Of a stretch of DNA of 64,000 bases, positions 16,941-24,855 are shown in pieces (the first letter of the stretch is position 1; each line of letters begins with the position of its first letter). The notes under the pieces are model-generated. The model was not told where the DNA came from and made no database searches. It saw only the letters and a program-made list of their open reading frames with translations. The position numbers and the translations under genes were made by a program. The stretch covers positions 59,223 through 123,222 of the forward strand of contig JAFZVZ010000014.1 in assembly GCA_017617545.1 (NCBI GenBank), written 5' to 3'. The DNA is from Lachnospiraceae bacterium. GTDB lineage: Bacteria; Bacillota; Clostridia; Lachnospirales; Lachnospiraceae.

Positions 16941-17870
16941 ATGGCTAACATTACAGCGAGCATGGTAAAGGAGCTCCGTGAGTCGACCGGTGCCGGCATG
17001 ATGGATTGCAAGAAGGCGCTTACCGAGACGGACGGCGATATGGAGAAGGCGGTTGTATGGCTTCGTGAGAACGGACTTGCAAAGGCTGCCAAGAAGGAAA
17101 GCAGAATTGCGGCAGAGGGTATCTGCGCCGCTTACGTTACGGATGATAACAAGGTAGCTGCGGTTGTCGAGGTTAACTCGGAGACCGATTTCGTTGCCAA
17201 GAACGAGAAGTTCCAGGAGTTTGTTGCAAAGGTTGCAAAGCAGGCTGCTTCCACGGATGCCGCTTGCATCGACTGCTTCCTTGCAGAGCCCTGGTGCGAG
17301 GATCCTTCCATCAGTGTGAAGGAGGCTCAGGCTAATCTTGTTGCAGTGATCGGTGAGAAGCTTTCAATCCGTCGTTTCGAGAAGATCACCGCTGAGGACG
17401 GCTTTGTAGTAAGCTATATCCACAACGGCGGCAAGCTTGGCATCCTTGTTCAGATGAAGGGTGAGGCTAACGATGCAACGATCGAGTGCGCGAAGAACAT
17501 TGCAATGCAGGTTTGCGCCATGAAGCCGGCATACGTTCGCAAGGAGGAGATCTCCGCTGATTTCATCGCGAGCGAGACCGACATCATCACGAAGGAAGCA
17601 CTCAAGGAGAACGCTGAGAGCGCTAAGCCGAAGCCGGAGAACATCGTCATCGAGCGTATCGTTCCGGGTCGTCTTGACAAGGAGCTCAAGGAGATCTGCC
17701 TTGTTGACCAGATCTACGTTAAGGATCAGGAGAAGAAGGTTGCAGCTTACGTTGCAAGCGTTTCCAAGGATCTTGACATTGTGAAGTTCGTTCGTTTCGA
17801 GACCGGTGAGGGCCTTGAGAAGCGCGAGGAGAACTTCGCTGAGGAAGTTGCAAAGCAGATGGGTATGTAA
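16941..17870 (+). CDS. tsf: Translation elongation factor Ts
   Basis: 309 residues. The N-terminal UBA-like domain has the signature KELRESTGAGMMDCKKAL, followed by VNSETDFVAKN in the core dimerisation region. EF-Ts is the GDP/GTP exchange factor for EF-Tu. It is co-transcribed with rpsB and ends at a strong terminator. Codon use is again of the highly expressed type. Confidence 0.98.
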   Translation: MANITASMVKELRESTGAGMMDCKKALTETDGDMEKAVVWLRENGLAKAAKKESRIAAEGICAAYVTDDNKVAAVVEVNSETDFVAKNEKFQEFVAKVAKQAASTDAACIDCFLAEPWCEDPSISVKEAQANLVAVIGEKLSIRRFEKITAEDGFVVSYIHNGGKLGILVQMKGEANDATIECAKNIAMQVCAMKPAYVRKEEISADFIASETDIITKEALKENAESAKPKPENIVIERIVPGRLDKELKEICLVDQIYVKDQEKKVAAYVASVSKDLDIVKFVRFETGEGLEKREENFAEEVAKQMGM

Positions 17871-17911
17871 TTTCGACATTTTTTCGAAAAAGTAAAAATA
17901 ATGCTATACGA

Positions 17912-17949
17912 ATGAGGGCTTTTGCAGGAGCGAAAGCCCTCATTTTTTT
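17912..17949 (+). terminator. Strong terminator of rpsB-tsf
   Basis: ATGAGGGCTTT (17912-17922) pairs perfectly with AAAGCCCTCAT (17933-17943), followed by seven T. A short palindrome TTTTTCGAAAAA lies just upstream. Confidence 0.93.
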
Positions 17950-17950
17950 G

Positions 17951-18145
17951 CTTTTTTGGGGAAAATCGATGCCATAATGCATTATGCTATAAAGAGAAGA
18001 GTCAAAACACGGTTCCGCGTGATATTACAGGTCGTATTTGCAAATGTGACACTTTATATGGAATTGTGGTACTGTTTTTTGTCTTTTTTTAACATGATTT
18101 GTGTTCTATTACAGAATAAAACATGAAAAAACTGTGAATTTCTTC
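17951..18145. other. AT-rich non-coding region upstream of the sugar importer
   Basis: About 195 bases without a plausible gene. It contains a 14-bp perfect palindrome CATAATGCATTATG (17973-17986) followed at once by CTATAAAG, which could be an extended -10 of a second promoter. The rest is poly-T/A-rich sequence of the sort that may act as an UP element. I see no riboswitch or small gene. Confidence 0.5.
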
Positions 18146-18174
18146 TTGCAGAGAGTGAAATTGCCTGTTATAAT
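18146..18174 (+). promoter_or_regulatory. Sigma-A promoter of the sugar importer operon
   Basis: TTGCAG (18146-18151), 17-bp spacer, TATAAT (18169-18174), about 85 bases before the binding-protein start codon. Confidence 0.9.
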
Positions 18175-18187
18175 GTCGTCGATGGCC

Positions 18188-18233
18188 ATGCGTAAACCAC
18201 GCATAGGTCAGGACGCTTTGAAAACAATTTCAA
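18188..18233 (+). promoter_or_regulatory. Two candidate operators in the importer leader
   Basis: ATGCGT-5-ACGCAT (18188-18204) and TTGAAA-4-TTTCAA (18218-18233) are perfect inverted repeats just downstream of the expected transcription start. Their position is typical for repressors that block elongation of a sugar-transport operon. No regulator gene lies adjacent, so the binding protein is unknown. Confidence 0.4.
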
Positions 18234-18260
18234 GGTAAAAAAAGTGAAGGAGTGTTCATC

Positions 18261-19658
18261 ATGAAAAAAGTTACGAAGTTCCTTTCGCTCGTGCTCGTTC
18301 TGGCTATGGTAGTCAGCTGCTTGGCGGCTTGCGGCAGCAAGAACGAAAGCAAGAACGACAGCAAGGAGCCGGCTGCTGTTAAGACAGAGTTCGGCGAGCA
18401 GGGCAAGGTCCTCAACATCTATTGCTGGAACGAAGAGTTCAAGCAGCGTCTTGAGGAGCTGTATCCCGGTTACAGCAAGGTTGACGATGCAACCGGCAAG
18501 ATCGGTGATGTTACCGTTAAGTGGAACATTACCCCTAACGAGAACAACGCTTATCAGCAGGCGCTTGACAACGCGTTGAAGCAGCAGGGCAACGCGAATG
18601 CAGATGACAAGGTTGACTTGTTCCTGATCGAGGCTGACTACGCTCTGAAGTATGTTGAGCCCAATGTATCTCTTGCACTTGCAGAGGTTGGTATCGACGT
18701 AGCGAAGGATTTCAAGAACCAGTACACCTATACTCAGGATATCGTAAAGGATTCCAAGGGTAACATCAAGGGTACGTCCTGGCAGGGATGTCCTGCAGCT
18801 CTTATCTACAGAACGGATATCGCTGAGGAAGTTCTCGGCACCTCCGACGTAGACAAGGTTCAGGAGTATGTTAAGGATTGGGCTTCCTTCGAGGCTACGG
18901 CTGCGAAGATGAAGGAAAAAGGCTACACGATGGTAGCAGGTTTTGACGATACCTACCGTGTATTCTCCAACAATGCGAAGTCCGCATGGGTTAAAGATGG
19001 CAAGGTTCAGATCGACGACAGAATTTGGGAGTGGGTTGACCAGGCTAAGAAATTCACGGACAATGGTTACAATGTTAAGGATTCCCTTTGGGGCGACAAC
19101 GGCTGGAAGAGCGGTTTCGATATGTCCGGCAAGGTATTCTGCTACTTCGGACCCGCTTGGTTCATCGACTTCTGCATGAACTGCTCCGAGCCCGGCTCCG
19201 TCGGTGAGGCAGGCAAGTGGCACATCACCGTTGGTCCTGAGGGTTACTTCTGGGGCGGCACCTGGATCTGCGCTGCAGCAGGTACCGACAACGAAGTCCT
19301 GATCAAGGACATCATGATGAAGATGACGGCAGACACCGATACGCTTGTTAAGCTTGCGCAGACGTTCTCCGATTTCGTAAACGACCAGCCGGCTATGGAG
19401 AAGCTTGCTGCGGATAATACCGTCGGCAACAAGTACCTCGGCGGACAGAACATCTACGGCATCCTTGCTGAGGGCGCTAAGAAGATCCACATCGACTATG
19501 CTTCCGCATACGATCAGGGTTGCAACGAGAAGTTCCAGGCTGCAATGAAGGAGTACTTCCTCGGCAACTGCACAAAGGAAGAGGCTCTTGAGAACTTCAA
19601 GAAAGAGATCAAGACGCTCTATCCTGAGTTGAATACGGACGACCTTAAGGTTAAGTAA
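18261..19658 (+). CDS. Extracellular sugar-binding lipoprotein (ABC importer, family 1)
   Basis: 465 residues from the ATG at 18261; GAAGGAG is 8 bases upstream, and a GTG three codons earlier overlaps that site and is rejected. A lipoprotein signal peptide ends in the lipobox L-A-A-C. The mature protein begins with a Lys/Ser/Glu-rich linker and then the solute-binding fold opening with VLNIYCWNEEFKQRLEE. Such proteins capture oligosaccharides or monosaccharides outside the cell for the two permeases encoded next. Codon use resembles rpsB and tsf (many GTT and GCT), so it is probably among the most abundant proteins. The substrate cannot be read from the sequence. Confidence 0.92.
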   Translation: MKKVTKFLSLVLVLAMVVSCLAACGSKNESKNDSKEPAAVKTEFGEQGKVLNIYCWNEEFKQRLEELYPGYSKVDDATGKIGDVTVKWNITPNENNAYQQALDNALKQQGNANADDKVDLFLIEADYALKYVEPNVSLALAEVGIDVAKDFKNQYTYTQDIVKDSKGNIKGTSWQGCPAALIYRTDIAEEVLGTSDVDKVQEYVKDWASFEATAAKMKEKGYTMVAGFDDTYRVFSNNAKSAWVKDGKVQIDDRIWEWVDQAKKFTDNGYNVKDSLWGDNGWKSGFDMSGKVFCYFGPAWFIDFCMNCSEPGSVGEAGKWHITVGPEGYFWGGTWICAAAGTDNEVLIKDIMMKMTADTDTLVKLAQTFSDFVNDQPAMEKLAADNTVGNKYLGGQNIYGILAEGAKKIHIDYASAYDQGCNEKFQAAMKEYFLGNCTKEEALENFKKEIKTLYPELNTDDLKVK

Positions 19659-19698
19659 TTCAACAACCGGCGGATCACCGCCACACGAAACGAACGGT

Positions 19699-19729
19699 AT
19701 ACCGGATGCCCGCTCAGGGCATCCGGTAT
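19699..19729 (+). promoter_or_regulatory. Intercistronic hairpin after the binding-protein gene
   Basis: ATACCGGATGCCC (19699-19711) pairs perfectly with GGGCATCCGGTAT (19717-19729) around a 5-base loop, 13 bp with no T-tract. Such hairpins protect the 3' end of binding-protein messages and let the binding protein be made in excess over permeases, as in malE-malF. Confidence 0.7.
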
Positions 19730-19786
19730 TACAATGACAGACTCAGATCATTCCCTGCCCAAGAAACTGTTTTCGGAGATGCATCT

Positions 19787-20749
19787 ATGAGCGAGACAAC
19801 GAATACAAATACGATTAAGCACACGAGACTGGGGAGAAACAAATGGGGATACATTTTCTTGGTTCCCTTTTTTGTGACTTTTTTGGTCTTTTCTTTATGG
19901 CCGCTGATCCAAACGATCTACTTCAGCTTTTTTACTAAATATACCACGCAGATGTTCGAGGAAGTGGAAGAGTTTTGCGGTCTGAAAAATTACAAGGAAA
20001 TCTTCAGCGCAGACACAATGCGACTGTTCTTCAATACATTTGTTCTGTGGATCATCGGCTTTGTTCCGCAGATCCTGGTATCCCTGTTGCTTGCATCCTG
20101 GTTCGCAAACAACAGACTTCGTATCCGCGCGTCGGGATTTTTTAAGACGGTTATCTATCTGCCGAACCTGATCATGGCGATCGCTTTCGGTATGATCTTT
20201 TACCTGATGTTTGCGAGATCCGGACCGTTGTTCCATTTGTTTGAAAACCTCGGCTTTATTACCGGGGACTATGACTTCTGGGCTCATGTAGGTTCTACGC
20301 GAATTCTGATCTCGTCGATCAACTTCCTCATGTGGTTCGGCAACACGACGATCCTTTTGATGGCCGGTATCATGGGCATCAACGACTCGCTGTTCGAGGC
20401 TGCCGAGGTTGACGGCGCGAGCCAGTTCCAGGTGTTCCGCAAGATCACGCTTCCGATCCTGAAGCCGATCCTTGTGTATGTAATGATCACCTCCCTGATC
20501 GGCGGTATCCAGATGTTCGATGTTCCGCAGATCATCACGAAGGGCATGGGCAACCCTGCCGGACGTGACATCTTCAAGACCTCGCAACCCGCGATCAAGA
20601 CGGTTATCATGCAGCTGAGCGCTTCCATCTCGAAGAGTAACAACTACGGCAGTGCAGGCGCGTTGTCCGTTGTGCTCCTCATCGTGACCGGTATTCTGAG
20701 TTTCTTTGTCTATCTCTCGATGGTTCATCGAGACGACAATGATAAATGA
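19787..20749 (+). CDS. Sugar ABC transporter permease (MalF-like)
   Basis: 320 residues from the ATG at 19787, chosen for CGGAG 8 bases upstream; the longer frame from 19706 would start inside the hairpin. Six predicted membrane helices. The cytoplasmic EAA loop that docks on the ATPase is present as EAAEVDGASQFQVFRKITLP. It pairs with the next permease to form the membrane channel. No ATP-binding subunit is encoded in the operon; a shared MsmX/UgpC-type ATPase encoded elsewhere would be needed, which is usual in Firmicutes. Confidence 0.93.
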   Translation: MSETTNTNTIKHTRLGRNKWGYIFLVPFFVTFLVFSLWPLIQTIYFSFFTKYTTQMFEEVEEFCGLKNYKEIFSADTMRLFFNTFVLWIIGFVPQILVSLLLASWFANNRLRIRASGFFKTVIYLPNLIMAIAFGMIFYLMFARSGPLFHLFENLGFITGDYDFWAHVGSTRILISSINFLMWFGNTTILLMAGIMGINDSLFEAAEVDGASQFQVFRKITLPILKPILVYVMITSLIGGIQMFDVPQIITKGMGNPAGRDIFKTSQPAIKTVIMQLSASISKSNNYGSAGALSVVLLIVTGILSFFVYLSMVHRDDNDK

Positions 20750-20762
20750 AAGGAGGCGGAAC

Positions 20763-21656
20763 ATGGCTACGACTGAATTATTAACCAATAAGCAGAAGCC
20801 GCAGTATGAAGTCAAGAAGTCGATGAGCATGGCAGCCATCAAGGTGATCGCTTATATCGTGCTTGTGCTCCTGAGCATACTGTGTCTTGTATGGTTCTAC
20901 CTTCTGATCATCAACGCGACAAGATCGCACGCCGAGATCAACACGAAGTTTGCGTTCCTGCCCGGCAAGAGCCTGATCTCCAACTGGAAGAAGATGAACA
21001 GCAGTTCGCTGAACTTTATGCGAGGTCTGATCAACAGCGCGATCATTGCGCTCTCTTCATCAATCCTGACGGTTTATTTTTCGATGATGACAGCGTTCGC
21101 GATCCACGCATACCGTTTCCCGGGCCGTAAGTTTTTCTATGTGTTTATCCTTGCGATCATGATGATCCCGACACAGGTAACTTCCCTCGGTTTTTACAAT
21201 ATGATCGTGAACACGTTCAATATGAAAAATAACTACCTGCCGCTGATCTTACCTTCCATCGCGGCGCCGGTGACGTTCTTCTACATTATACAGTACATGA
21301 GAAGCAACCTTCCGATGTCGCTTGTGGAGGCTGCGCGTATCGACGGAGCAATGGAAGTCGGGATCCTCAACCGGATCGTGCTGCCTCTGATGAGACCTGC
21401 TCTTGCGGTTCAGCTGATCTTTGCGTTTGTCGGAAGTTGGAACAACTACTACATGCCCGCATTGTTGATCAATGAGCCGAAGAAGAGAACGCTCCCGATC
21501 CTGATCTACTCGTTGCGTTCCGCGGCGGAGAAGGACAAGGACCTCGGAGTTCAGTATCTCTCCATGACCATCGCAGTGCTTCCGGTCATCGTTGTATACC
21601 TGATCTTCGCGCGGTATATCGTCGGCGGCGTAGCGCTCGGCGGCGTGAAGGAATGA
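20763..21656 (+). CDS. Sugar ABC transporter permease (MalG-like)
   Basis: 297 residues from the ATG at 20763, directly behind AGGAGG and 13 bases after the first permease. Six predicted membrane helices. The EAA loop reads EAARIDGAMEVGILNRIVLP near residue 200. The N-terminus has a short cytoplasmic segment (about 1-25) before the first helix. It forms a heterodimer with the preceding permease. The operon ends with the terminator at 21696. Confidence 0.93.
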   Translation: MATTELLTNKQKPQYEVKKSMSMAAIKVIAYIVLVLLSILCLVWFYLLIINATRSHAEINTKFAFLPGKSLISNWKKMNSSSLNFMRGLINSAIIALSSSILTVYFSMMTAFAIHAYRFPGRKFFYVFILAIMMIPTQVTSLGFYNMIVNTFNMKNNYLPLILPSIAAPVTFFYIIQYMRSNLPMSLVEAARIDGAMEVGILNRIVLPLMRPALAVQLIFAFVGSWNNYYMPALLINEPKKRTLPILIYSLRSAAEKDKDLGVQYLSMTIAVLPVIVVYLIFARYIVGGVALGGVKE

Positions 21657-21695
21657 CAACAGAGTGCTCGTAATAATCATATATGACGTTCTCGG

Positions 21696-21724
21696 AAGGT
21701 CCCGGCATTTTGTCGGGACCTTTT
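21696..21724 (+). terminator. Terminator of the sugar importer operon
   Basis: AAGGTCCCG (21696-21704) pairs with CGGGACCTT (21714-21722), followed by TTTT. Confidence 0.88.
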
Positions 21725-21767
21725 GAATGCCGCGGAGTTCGTTTTGCGAGGGGATTTTGTTTTTGTG

Positions 21768-21796
21768 TTGATTTGGTTTTGGGAGTATGGTAAAAT
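21768..21796 (+). promoter_or_regulatory. Sigma-A promoter of pyrH-frr
   Basis: TTGATT (21768-21773), 17-bp spacer, TAAAAT (21791-21796), about 45 bases upstream of the pyrH start. Confidence 0.75.
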
Positions 21797-21842
21797 AGTC
21801 GAGGAGCGAACGAACCGAATTCCGTTCGCCGGGGAGGTTGTT

Positions 21843-22550
21843 TTGAGTACGTACGGAAGAGTTCTTTTGAAGTTAAGCGGAGAAGCCCTTGCGGGCGAGA
21901 AGAAGATGGGATTCGATGAGGCGACCTGTATGGAGGTCGCAAAGCAGATCGCCAAGCTTGTGGCTGACGGCACGCAGGTTGCGATCGTCATCGGCGGAGG
22001 TAATTTCTGGAGAGGCAGAAGCAGTGAGACGATCGACCGCACGAAGGCGGACTCCATCGGAATGCTGGCAACGGTCATGAACTGCATCTACATGTCGGAA
22101 ATCTGCCGCTGCTGCGGGATGACGACGGAGATCTTCACGCCGTTTGCCTGCGGAACGGTCAGCGAGCTGTTCTCGAAGGACAAGGCGGTTGCCGCGATGA
22201 AGAAGGGAAGCGTGATCTTCCTCGCCGGCGGAACCGGACATCCTTATTTTTCAACCGATACCGCGACAGCGCTTCGCGCCATTCAGCTCGACTGCGACGC
22301 GATCGTCATGGCGAGAGCCGTAGACGGCGTTTACGACTCCGATCCGAAGGAGAATCCGAACGCGAAGAAGTTCACGACCATCACCTACCAGGAGGTTCTC
22401 GACCGGAAGCTTAAGGTGCTTGACCTGACGGCGACCGTAATGTGCATGGAGAACCGCATTCCGACGCTCGTGTTCTCGCTGAACGAGGCGGACAGCATCG
22501 TTAACAATGTATCAGGCAACAATACCGGAACCGTGGTAACGGTTGACTGA
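21843..22550 (+). CDS. pyrH: UMP kinase
   Basis: 235 residues starting at a TTG codon (21843), supported by GGGGAGG at 21831-21837 and by alignment of GRVLLKLSGEAL with the family start; no ATG lies in a suitable place. It belongs to the amino-acid kinase fold, with the phosphate-binding VIGGGNFWRGR (around 44-54) and the acceptor-site GGTGHPYFSTDTA. The hexameric enzyme phosphorylates UMP to UDP and is feedback-inhibited by UTP. It is followed by frr, the conserved order in Firmicutes. Confidence 0.96.
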   Translation: MSTYGRVLLKLSGEALAGEKKMGFDEATCMEVAKQIAKLVADGTQVAIVIGGGNFWRGRSSETIDRTKADSIGMLATVMNCIYMSEICRCCGMTTEIFTPFACGTVSELFSKDKAVAAMKKGSVIFLAGGTGHPYFSTDTATALRAIQLDCDAIVMARAVDGVYDSDPKENPNAKKFTTITYQEVLDRKLKVLDLTATVMCMENRIPTLVFSLNEADSIVNNVSGNNTGTVVTVD

Positions 22551-22575
22551 GTTTTATAGACAGGAGGGTTTACAC

Positions 22576-23124
22576 ATGAATGAAGTTTTGAAACCGTTTG
22601 AAGCAACAATGACGAAGACGCTGGAGTATCTCAAGGAGGAGTTCGCCAACATCCGTGCAGGACGTGCCAATCCTCATCTGCTGGATAAGATCCGCGTGGA
22701 TTATTACGGAACGCCGACGAACCTTCAGGGCGTTGCGAACGTTTCGGTTCCCGAGGCTCGCGTGATCGCGATCCAGCCGTGGGAGTCGAAGATGATCAAG
22801 GAGATCGAGAAGCAGATCATGGCATCGGATCTCGGTATCACGCCTTCGAACGACGGCAAGATCATCCGCCTGACATTCCCGGAGCTTACCGAGGATCGTC
22901 GTAAGGAGCTTGCGAAGGACATCAAGAAGAAGGGCGAGGCTGCCAAGGTTGCCATCCGCAACATCCGCAGGGATGCGAACGATGCGATCAAGAAGGCAGG
23001 CAAGGAGATCTCCGAGGATGAGACAAAGAAGATGGAGACGGATGCGCAAAAGATGACGGATCGCTTCATCGAAGACATCGACAAGACCGTCGAAGAGAAG
23101 ACGAAGGAAATTATGACCGTCTGA
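22576..23124 (+). CDS. frr: Ribosome recycling factor
   Basis: 182 residues from the ATG at 22576, behind AGGAGGG. The family signature RAGRANPHLLDKI is at about 27-39 and the C-terminal helical domain is highly charged. With EF-G it splits post-termination ribosomes. It is co-transcribed with pyrH and ends at a short terminator. Confidence 0.98.
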   Translation: MNEVLKPFEATMTKTLEYLKEEFANIRAGRANPHLLDKIRVDYYGTPTNLQGVANVSVPEARVIAIQPWESKMIKEIEKQIMASDLGITPSNDGKIIRLTFPELTEDRRKELAKDIKKKGEAAKVAIRNIRRDANDAIKKAGKEISEDETKKMETDAQKMTDRFIEDIDKTVEEKTKEIMTV

Positions 23125-23157
23125 TTTTGTTCCGTCCCGGATTGATTACGGATCGCG

Positions 23158-23180
23158 AAGGGCGTCTATGACGCCCTTTT
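23158..23180 (+). terminator. Terminator between frr and uppS
   Basis: AAGGGCGTC (23158-23166) pairs with GACGCCCTT (23170-23178) around a 3-base loop, then TTTT overlapping the stem end. It may be partial, since no strong promoter is visible before uppS. Confidence 0.75.
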
Positions 23181-23216
23181 CGTATGAAGTTTACAGGAAG
23201 CAGGATAACGAGAATT

Positions 23217-23954
23217 ATGGCTTTTGGGAAGAAAGAAGAAGCACCGGTAACCGTCGTTCCGAAACATGTCGCCATCATCATGGACGGCAACGGCCGCTGG
23301 GCGAAGAAGCGCTTTCTGCCGCGCAACGCGGGGCACGCGCAGGGCAGCCGCGTCGCGGAGCAGATCTGTGAGGATGCGTGGAACCTGGGGATCGAGTACC
23401 TGACGATCTACGCATTTTCCACGGAAAACTGGGCGAGACCGAAAAATGAGGTCGACGCTCTCATGAATCTTCTTCGGAAGTACATGAAGGACAGTATCGC
23501 CAGGAGCAGCAAGAACAATATGCGCGTCCACGTGATCGGAGACATTTCCGCTCTCGATGAGGACCTGCAGGAGAGCATCCGCAAGCTCGAGGAGGTTTCC
23601 TCCGTGAACACGGGGCTCAAGTTCCAGGTCGCCATCAACTACGGCGGGCGGGATGAAATCCTTCGCGCAGCAAAAGCGTTCGCCAAGGAATGCGCGGACG
23701 GCACGAAGACTCCGGAACAGCTGGACGAAACGCTTTTTTACTCGTACTTCGACACTGCGGGGGTCCCGTATCCGGATCTGATGATCCGCACGAGCGGCGA
23801 GATGCGCACCTCGAATTTCCTGCCATGGCAGCTTGCGTACACGGAGTTTTATTTTACGGATGTGCTCTGGCCGGATTTCAATAAGAAAGAGCTTCAGAAA
23901 GCGATCGAATACTACGCGGGAAGAGAGCGTCGCTACGGCGGCGTCACCGAATAA
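23217..23954 (+). CDS. uppS: Undecaprenyl diphosphate synthase
   Basis: 245 residues from the ATG at 23217 (MAFGKKEE); an in-frame ATG at 23184 lies against the terminator without a ribosome binding site. The catalytic aspartate is D23 in IIMDGNGRWA, followed by FSTENWARP and the C-terminal DLMIRTSGEMRTSNFLPWQ block. The cis-prenyltransferase extends farnesyl diphosphate to the C55 lipid carrier for cell wall synthesis. It opens a lipid-synthesis run with cdsA, dxr and ispG. Confidence 0.97.
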   Translation: MAFGKKEEAPVTVVPKHVAIIMDGNGRWAKKRFLPRNAGHAQGSRVAEQICEDAWNLGIEYLTIYAFSTENWARPKNEVDALMNLLRKYMKDSIARSSKNNMRVHVIGDISALDEDLQESIRKLEEVSSVNTGLKFQVAINYGGRDEILRAAKAFAKECADGTKTPEQLDETLFYSYFDTAGVPYPDLMIRTSGEMRTSNFLPWQLAYTEFYFTDVLWPDFNKKELQKAIEYYAGRERRYGGVTE

Positions 23955-23966
23955 CAGGAGGAAACT

Positions 23967-24773
23967 ATGTTTAAGGAACGATTGATCAGCGGAATCCTGT
24001 TGGTGCTTGTCGCGATCGGTGCGATCTATATGGGCGGCTGGGTGCTCTGGGGTGTTCTGCTTCTGATCTCGCTGATCGGAATGATCGAGCTCGAGCGCGT
24101 GTTCGAGGTGCATCTGAAGGCCCCCTCGATCGTGAGCATGATCGCCGCGGCCGGGTATTATCTGCTGATAAAGTTTGATCAGGAGACGTACATCATGCCG
24201 ATGATCCTTGTGATCGTGCTCGGGTTGCTGATCTGTTTTGTCATCGGATATCCGAAGTATGATTTCACGCAGATTCTGGCATGCTTTTTCAGTATCTTCT
24301 ATGTCGCGATGACGATGTGCTGCATCTATCGCATCCGCGTCATCGACGGCGGAGCGTACCTTGTGTGGCTTGTATTCCTGGGCGCATGGGGCTCGGATAC
24401 GTGCGCGTACTGCGTGGGACGCCTGATCGGTAAGCACAAGGCGTTTCCGGTGCTGAGCCCGAAGAAGTCCTGGGAGGGCTGCATCGGCGGTGTGCTCGGA
24501 GCAGCGCTTCTTGGGTTCGTGTATGCTTTGATCTTCCAGAGTAAATTGACGGCTGTCGGAAGTCCGCTGATCGCGTTCCCGGTCATCTGCGCGTGCGCGT
24601 CGATCCTTTCACAGTTCGGCGATCTTGCGGCATCGGGCATCAAGCGCCAGCACAAGATCAAGGACTACGGAAAATTGATCCCCGGACACGGCGGTGTCCT
24701 GGACCGGTTTGACAGTGTGATCTTCACGGCGCCGGCGACGTTTCTGTTGCTGACGCTCGTATTTAACGCGTGA
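23967..24773 (+). CDS. cdsA: Phosphatidate cytidylyltransferase
   Basis: 268 residues, multi-helix membrane protein. The family signature is complete near the C-terminus: SGIKRQHKIKDYGKLIPGH followed by GGVLDRFD. It makes CDP-diacylglycerol from phosphatidate and CTP, the branch point to anionic phospholipids. AGGAGG is 5 bases before the ATG and the gene follows uppS by 12 bases. Confidence 0.96.
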   Translation: MFKERLISGILLVLVAIGAIYMGGWVLWGVLLLISLIGMIELERVFEVHLKAPSIVSMIAAAGYYLLIKFDQETYIMPMILVIVLGLLICFVIGYPKYDFTQILACFFSIFYVAMTMCCIYRIRVIDGGAYLVWLVFLGAWGSDTCAYCVGRLIGKHKAFPVLSPKKSWEGCIGGVLGAALLGFVYALIFQSKLTAVGSPLIAFPVICACASILSQFGDLAASGIKRQHKIKDYGKLIPGHGGVLDRFDSVIFTAPATFLLLTLVFNA

Positions 24774-24855
24774 TCGAAGCTGCGCGGTTAACGCAAGGTT
24801 TCATTTTCCGTATGATTCACGCATGAAAATGCCGTATGGGCAAGGGAGTTCGTTG

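Noticed and set aside
19706-19786. Upstream start of the first permease
   Set aside because: That ATG lies in the intercistronic hairpin; the ATG at 19787 has a ribosome binding site and gives the usual family start.
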